Assembly: GCF_000787575.1 (NCBI RefSeq)
Contig: NW_012236521.1
Span: 638,924 to 702,923, forward strand
Reading direction: 5' to 3'
Length of the DNA: 64,000 bases
DNA from: Acytostelium subglobosum LB1
Lineage: Eukaryota; Evosea; Eumycetozoa; Acytosteliales; Acytosteliaceae
In this document: positions 58,045 through 64,000 of the stretch, piece by piece
Layout of the letters: each line of letters opens with the position of its first letter
Position numbering within the stretch: position 1 is the stretch's first letter
Position numbers and translations under genes: made by a program
Notes under the pieces: model-generated
Seen by the model: only the letters and a program-made list of their open reading frames with translations
The model's database searches: none
What the model was told of the DNA's origin: nothing

Positions 58045-61000
58045 TTATATCAACAAGCTGGTGATAGTTAACTGCTGACCTCCGGATGTTGGTGGCGCGG
58101 GGTTGGAGGCCGAAGAGGCGGTGGCCGCCGCAGCCGGGTTGGATGTGGTCGTGGTTGATGTTGACGGCTCACTGCTGCTGCTTTGTCCGTTCAGCAGGGC
58201 TGATGCTGAGGGTGGAGTAGTAGTGTCGCTTAAACTATGTACATTGGACTTGGTCGTAGTAGTCGCTAAAGTGGGTTGATGCTGTTGCTCCATTGTCGAT
58301 GTTGTTGTCGTAGATGATTTTGTTGACTCCTTGTCTCCACTACCGTGGCCGCCACTGCTCGCTCCAGTGGCTGGTGTTGGAAGAGCCTGCATTTGAGTTC
58401 CATCCGATTGGCTTGGTGCGTCGGCGGGTGGACTGGATGGCGGTGTGGGCGCCTGCTTGATGCTCTCCAGATAGTCTCTGGCGATGTTGTTGTAAATTGT
58501 GATGTTCTCAATATCTCCTTGCTTGTTTGGATCTCTGATCGTGCTGTTTGCCACGCCATTGTAGATCTTCTTGACGAGGCCAAAGTCGCCAGCGCCCACC
58601 TGCGAATAGAGTATCTCGTTGTTGGAGTCCTCGACCAGTGCCTTCAAATGTGCGTTCACACATCGCTGAAGTGAGTTGCTGCGCTCGATGCCATAGCCAC
58701 CCTCCAGCACAGAGATGATGCGACCTCTGGCGTACTTGGCCGCCACGGCCTTGATCATCTTGGTGACTGTGTAGTAGTCCTCCTCGGTGAGCTTGAGAGC
58801 GTTGGTTGGGTCGTCCTTGTGGCCGTCAAAGCCGGCGCTAAGGAAGATCAGCTGGGGCTTGTAGGCCTCAAGACGGGGGATGATCTTCTTGGTCCACGCC
58901 TGGATGAATGCGGACGATGAGGCAAAGCGCTTCAAGCCGATGTTGAGCACGTTGCTATCGTAGGTGCCATCTTCGCGTGGCGTGTCGCCCTGGTCACGTC
59001 CAGTGCCTGGGTAGAAGTAGCGCTTCTCGTCGATCACATGAATCGACACAAAGAGGAAGTTGTCGTCGCCACTCAGGATCTCTTGTGTGCCGTTGCCGTG
59101 ATGTACGTCAAAGTCGACGACGGCAATTCTTGAGTAGCCGGCAGTCAGCGAGGCGTACTTGGCGCCAATGGCCACGTTGTTGATCAGACAGTAGCCTTGG
59201 GAGGGGGCGTCACTCGTGCGGCCAAAGCGGCCGGCGTGATGGCCGGGTGGACGGATGGCGCAGAATGTGCGGTGGTAGCCGAGCTTGGTGACAGCGTCGA
59301 CGGCAGCGCACACTGAGCCGGCAGCGCGCAAAGCCGCCTTCATCGAACGGTTGCTGACGAATGTGTCGTAGAGCGTCTCGTCGTCGCTCCTCTGTGTGCG
59401 CATGACCATAGCGCCGCTGTTGTCAGACTCAAGGTGAGTCTCGTAGTCGCTGTTCTCGGGCGGAAGCTGAGTCTCGAGCTTCTTGATGTAGTGGGCGTCG
59501 TGAACGGCCATCACATAGCGCAGGTCGACCTCGGCTGGGGTGTTGAACACCTCGACGATGCCGGGGTACTTGCTGGAGAACTCGTTGATGATGCCGATGG
59601 CAATGCGGATTCGGTCTGGCTTCTCCAGATGGAAGTTGGGCACATTGTGCTCCATGCATGCTGTGTGATAGATGCACAGCGTCTTGAATGGGTTGAGGAA
59701 GGATATGGACTCGTCGTCCTTGTTGACTGTGACGACAGTCTCGCTGCCATCGTCCTCTGTGATCTGCTCGCGAATGGTGGCGGGGCGCAGGCTGTAGGCC
59801 AGTGGGATGTCGTTGCGCGTCAAGTCCATGCGCTGGTTGATCTGGGTCAGTCGCTCGCTGATGGCCTTCTCGCACGAGCCTATCTCGGTGCCGTAGAAGT
59901 ACTCGTGGCCCCAGTACACGCCCTCGATAAGATTGATCAGCGCGTTGAGTGCGCCAATCTCGTTCTCCAGGGTGACCTGCTTGACGCGGATGTCGGTCTC
60001 GCGCTCCGAGATCGTGTTCTTGGAGAGCAGCGTCTCGATCTTGAGGTCGCTGCAACGCTTGGTGAGCGAGTCGCGGATGGCCTCGAGGTTGGAGATGGAG
60101 GTGCGCACGGTGGTCAGCTGGCCAACCAACTCCTCCTCGTGGGTCTTGAGCTGGCGATGGTCGACCATCGTCTTCTTCATCTGGTCCTCCAGCTGCGCCA
60201 GCTCGTTGTTGATGCGCTGCTCGTTGACCTTGTCGTGTTGCACGTCCTTCTCAAAGTTCTTGTGGATCTCCTCGATGGTCTTTTGCGCGTTGTCTATGGA
60301 GATGACGAGGACGTTGCGGGCCGATGTGCACTCCTTCTCGATCATGTTGGACAGCTGGTGGTGCTCATAGACACGCGATATGGCGCGCTCCAGTGGCTGG
60401 TTGCGCGTGATGTTGTTGGACGACTTGATCTTGTCGTCGTCCAGCGCCTTCATCTCCTGTTGCATCGAGAGGATCGTCTGGGATGACTCGAGGTTGCGCT
60501 TGAAGAGCAGCGCCAGCTCCTCAATTGAGCGCCACACCATAGTGTACTCGTTGGACCAGCGGATCATACGCAGGCTGTTCATTGTGCTGACCAGCGTCTT
60601 GAACTGCGCCAGCATCTCGGCTGAGGGATTCTCGAGCAGGTTGTTGAAGAACTTGATCGAGTTGAACGATTGATCGATGAAGAAGTCGACCGGTGTGATG
60701 GGCTTGCGCTCGGGCGACATGATCGAGTGATACTGGACGGCGCTTGGCGATGCGTCCGAGGCGGGTGAGCCTGGCGCCGAGATCAACTCCTCGCCCTCCA
60801 GCGTCCTCTTCTTGCCACGTACCTCTGGCGTGGAAGATGACTTCTTCTTTCTCTTGCCTGGACCAAAGGCGTCCTCGCCCTGCTGTGATTGCTGCTGTGT
60901 GCCTTGGAGCTGCAGTTGCTGCTGCTGAAGCTGCGACTGAAGGTTGGGCGTGACCGGCGTCAGATTGGGCGTGGCCGTGGTCGACGAGGTCTTTGGGGTG

Positions 61001-62433
61001 CGCACCTTGCGCGGTTGTTGCTGGTAGGAGCTTGGATGGACCATCTCGCGGACCCATCTCGTTCTCTCACGCTCCTTGCCTCTGACCTTGATGGCGTTGC
61101 ACACCCAGCACTGCCACTTGTCGTCTACCGGTTTGTTATCGTACTTGGCCATCACAAAGTCGATGCATGGCTCGCAGAAGCCAAAGGCGCACTCCTCATT
61201 CGCGCAATGAGTCAATCTCTTTGTAGACTCTCCACAGATACCACAAACAGTATCCTTATTTCCCTTCTCCTCGACCCAGAACTAAATGGAGTGTTGATGA
61301 TCATAATGTTAGTCGCGTGTTGTGGAATGATTCCTTGTGATCACGTTTGAACTTACACCTTTGCCAAGCATCTCGTGAAGTCTGGACTCGGACTTGATGG
61401 CATGGGTCTTGCATGTTGGCACGAGACTAGGTCGCAGCAGCTTGAGTGAACGGTCTGCCTTGGTACAGGTGCCGTACCAGCATGGACGGATGTCCAGGGC
61501 GTTGGGCTGCGACTTTTTGGTCTTGCTGCCCTTGCCCTTCTTGTCGCCATCGCCAGCTTGCTCGCCGCCACTCTCATCGTCGGCTGGCTGCGCGGCCTTC
61601 TTGGGCGGACGACCTGGCTTCCTTGCCTGTGGCGTGGACGATGACGTGTCCATTGGTGTGGCGCTGCTGGTGTTGTTGGTATCCTCTCCATCGTTATATT
61701 TCTTTGGCTTCTTGGACAGTCTCTTGGACTGTGGTGACTCGATGTCTGCCGTCGTCTGATCGGTCGTTGTATTCGTACTTGTTGTTGTTGTGCTCGTAGT
61801 GCTAGTAGTTGGTGCATCACCATCTTGTTGTGCGGCCGTCAAGTCATCCACACTATCATCTTGTTCTGGGTTCTCGGTATCATTCTTCTTCTTCATATTT
61901 CTAAGTCTTCTCTGCTGTGTATGTGTACATTGTTAGTCATGGTCATGGGCATGGCATAGGCATGGTTATGGTCGACGCGCGATACATACAGCTCCTCTCT
62001 TTGATAGAGGGTTGAACTCTGATGCGGTCATCTCTGTGTCACCACCAGCTTTGGCGTCGTCGTCCATTGGGTCCGAGTCTGGATCGGACATGGCATCACC
62101 GGTGCCTGACTCGCTCAGCTCGACAGCAGTCATACCTCTACGATTACGTTTGTTTGGATTGTTGGAGAATGGTGTGAAACTATTGTTGTTGCCTTGTTGT
62201 AATGTGTTTGGTGATGCTTCGTCAGAGAGCATGCGGGCAATGTTGATTGGTGTCATGTCATCGATGCTACTGTCCATTGACACGCTGGAGATTGGTGTCA
62301 AGTCACCTGGTGTTGCTGTGCCAGGTGTTGGTGTAGCATTGTTTGGCGTCGAAGGGTTTGGTGTTGACACCTCACCAGGCTTCATCCTTCTGACAAACTT
62401 TATAGTCGTCTTTGGCTTTGGCGTTGTTTCCAT
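58045..62433 (-). CDS. Class II histone deacetylase with PHD/ADD-like zinc finger
   Basis: Exons 61990-62433, 61357-61911 and 58045-61281 give about 1,411 residues. The head is Ser/Thr/Pro-rich with an AT-hook-like GRPPKKA (about residue 245). A Cys-rich segment (VCGICGESTKRLTHC, FGFCEPCIDFV, WQCWVCN; about 340-400) forms a PHD/ADD-like zinc finger. A long coiled coil follows (about 600-800), then the deacetylase domain (about 870-1195): RPPGHHAG, VVDFDVHHGNGTQ, FLSAGFDGHKDDP and SVLEGGYG. Zinc-binding Asp/His/Asp and the catalytic Tyr (GGY) are retained, so it should be active. A Ser/Thr-rich tail ends the protein. It would act on chromatin; D. discoideum has two such large type-2 HDACs, and I cannot say which matches. 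The exon-2 acceptor is a CAGCAG tandem (3-nt ambiguity). Confidence 0.92.
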
Positions 62434-63903
62434 TGATTGATGGATAACCTACGCTATATCTATATATATGTGTTTGGTTTATATGTATATGTATGTATAT
62501 ATATTTATGAAGTACTGGATGTAATGTAATGTTAGTTAAGATCAATCAATGAATGAGTTGATGTATATGTTTGATGTTGTAATAATGGATACACCAATTA
62601 GTTGTAGTTGTAGTTGTAAAGGAATGGAATGAAGACGATGAAACCGGAAAAGCTTGGACATCCAGTTGAATGAGAGTGAAGGAATAAGCAGCGCCAAACC
62701 AAACCAAACATTCGCTTGTGTCACGAGAATTATTGGACGACGAGTCACGCATCCAGGTTGTGTTTGTTGGAACGCGGGTGGTGGCAAGCTTCCTTCCCTC
62801 TCTTCCAACGACCAACCAACCCCCACCAACAAACAGAAAAATAAAAATAATGGACGGCAAAGGTGGACTGGAAGGAAGTTCCTTTTGAAGGGTGGTGTGT
62901 TTTGTGGGGTTGACGTGGTCCAGCTGAAGCGCAGAGATGATTACGCTCAGGCTATGTGTCACATGACAGCCATGCTTGTAAAGCATGTGCACATGATACG
63001 ATCATGTTGACTGACAGACTGTGCAATATCACATTGATGCATGCATGCCATAGCCACCATCACAGTGACCATGCCAGTCAATCAGTGAATGAGTGACCTT
63101 GTCCAAGATGTTAACATGACTCGGTGGGATTGTATGATTGGGCAAGACATGGAAGTTGAAGGTCAATGGTGATCACATGACCAACCGAGTATGTCCATTG
63201 CCGACATCATGTTCATGTGATTGTTACATCATATGAATGAATGAATGGATGAATGAATGATTGAACGAACAAAAGAGTGAATGAGCGAATGAGCGAATGT
63301 GAAAGATGGCTGGACATCAACAACATGGTGGATGTTGGAGTATGTTGATACCAAAGCCATGATAGGGAAGTGTGGTATGGTATGTATGGCAGTGGCAACA
63401 ACAATGGATTGACAATAGTATATGTTGGAACAAGGAATGTGTACATGACATTGTGGAACAAGTGAATGATGAATGAATGAATGACGACACAAAGTACACA
63501 CACACCCAATGTGATGACATACCAAGTCATACTAGTATACAATGACGTGGATATGGATGTGGATGTGGATGATATACCAACCTATAATGCTTACTACTAC
63601 TTGGAGACTACTACTCAGTTAGATAGATAGATAGATAATGATTATGTTCTTGTAGAGATAAGTTATCCAGGTTGGGTAATGTGGGTGGTTATTGAATGAG
63701 TTGTGTGAATGGAAGCGAGTGGGCTTGTTTTCTTTTTTCATCTCACTCCTAGCTTGTTGTTTGATGTGCATGGAGAGAGTGAGATGAGGATGGTAGGTCA
63801 CTGGTCAGTCAGTCACATGTTGACTCAATGTCTTCCAATATATCATCCATCCATCCATCCATGATCTTTGGACATTACAACATAATATAAATATATTAAT
63901 TTA
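62434..63903. other. Spacer between HDAC promoter and right-edge gene
   Basis: No gene seen. The HDAC side has (TA)/(TG) repeats. Open frames at 62546-63010 on both strands lack coding-like character. Further right are (GAAT)n runs near 63235-63300, (GATGTG)n near 63550, (TAGA)n near 63621 and (ATCC)n near 63845. Confidence 0.5.
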
Positions 63904-64000
63904 TTATTTGGAGTCGTCGACTTCGACGACAACTGAGGGTACCTGATCTGATGATAGGTTGGAGTATTGGTTGGGTATGGCATCCATCATGATCTCATTG
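63904..64000 (-). CDS. C-terminal end of a gene cut by the right edge
   Basis: On the minus strand a frame is open from base 64000 to a TAA at 63906-63904: 32 codons including the stop, ending DQVPSVVVEVDDSK. It reads NEIMMDAIPNQYSNL before that. G/C-ending codons and an acidic end are protein-like and unlike the flanking AT-rich spacer. Too short to identify. Confidence 0.5.
   Translation of the reverse strand, partial: NEIMMDAIPNQYSNLSSDQVPSVVVEVDDSK

Noticed and set aside
59434-60486. 350-codon plus-strand open frame opposite the HDAC coiled coil
   Set aside because: A Val/Leu/Asp-rich shadow of the minus-strand coding exon; no domain and no promoter context.
62654-63010. 118-codon plus-strand frame near the HDAC promoter
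   Set aside because: No family resemblance, and a similar-length frame is open on the opposite strand; typical of moderately G/C spacer.

Overview
The window looks like nuclear DNA of a dictyostelid social amoeba. The evidence is: (i) two F-box/FNIP-repeat proteins, a family greatly expanded in dictyostelids; (ii) many Asn, Gln and Thr homopolymer tracts; (iii) short GT-AG introns (58-159 nt, about 35 mapped) filled with CAAT/TCAT tandem tetranucleotides; (iv) AT-rich spacers; (v) a CCCATAA upstream element (the DUSE motif of Dictyostelium small RNA genes) in front of an RNA gene. Third codon positions are G/C-richer than in D. discoideum, so another genus is likely, but I cannot name it. Isolated N bases (12354, 19526, 45344) mark weak assembly points, and two of them coincide with frame breaks in FNIP genes.

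Layout. 0-10 kb: the start of an unknown protein at the left edge (minus), a WDR89-like WD-repeat protein (minus), a lysosomal acetyltransferase HGSNAT homologue with one frame break (plus), and a kinase-PH-RhoGAP protein (minus). 10-20 kb: the SRP (7SL) RNA gene, a Tra2-like RRM protein, a three-repeat Myb protein, a 4-kb spacer, and the first FNIP gene. 21-30 kb: a GPI-anchored AA10-type polysaccharide monooxygenase, a long-chain alcohol oxidase, a mitochondrial carrier, a CCDC174-like protein, cytochrome b5 and the gamma-secretase subunit Aph-1. 30-44 kb: a FYVE-armadillo protein, EF-1alpha, tryptophanyl-tRNA synthetase, a poly-Q protein, a 2-kb spacer and tRNA-dihydrouridine synthase 3. 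44-64 kb: a short-chain dehydrogenase lacking its catalytic core, the second FNIP gene, the nuclease FAN1, a divergent pair of ER quality-control genes (TXNDC11-like thioredoxin protein and EDEM mannosidase), a DUF4419 protein, SepSecS (selenocysteine synthesis), a RING protein, a 35-residue secreted peptide, a PHD-class II histone deacetylase, and the end of a gene cut by the right edge.

Genes are compact and often divergent over 130-220 bp. Functional links in the window are the TXNDC11-like/EDEM pair (in yeast and mammals EDEM proteins work bound to PDI-family partners), a translation group (SRP RNA, EF-1alpha, TrpRS, Dus3, SepSecS), and endomembrane genes (HGSNAT, FYVE, Aph-1). I recognised no retroelement, Polinton, CRISPR array, tRNA or rRNA gene. 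Exon joins were derived by hand from GT-AG signals, reading phase and family resemblance; no database search was run.
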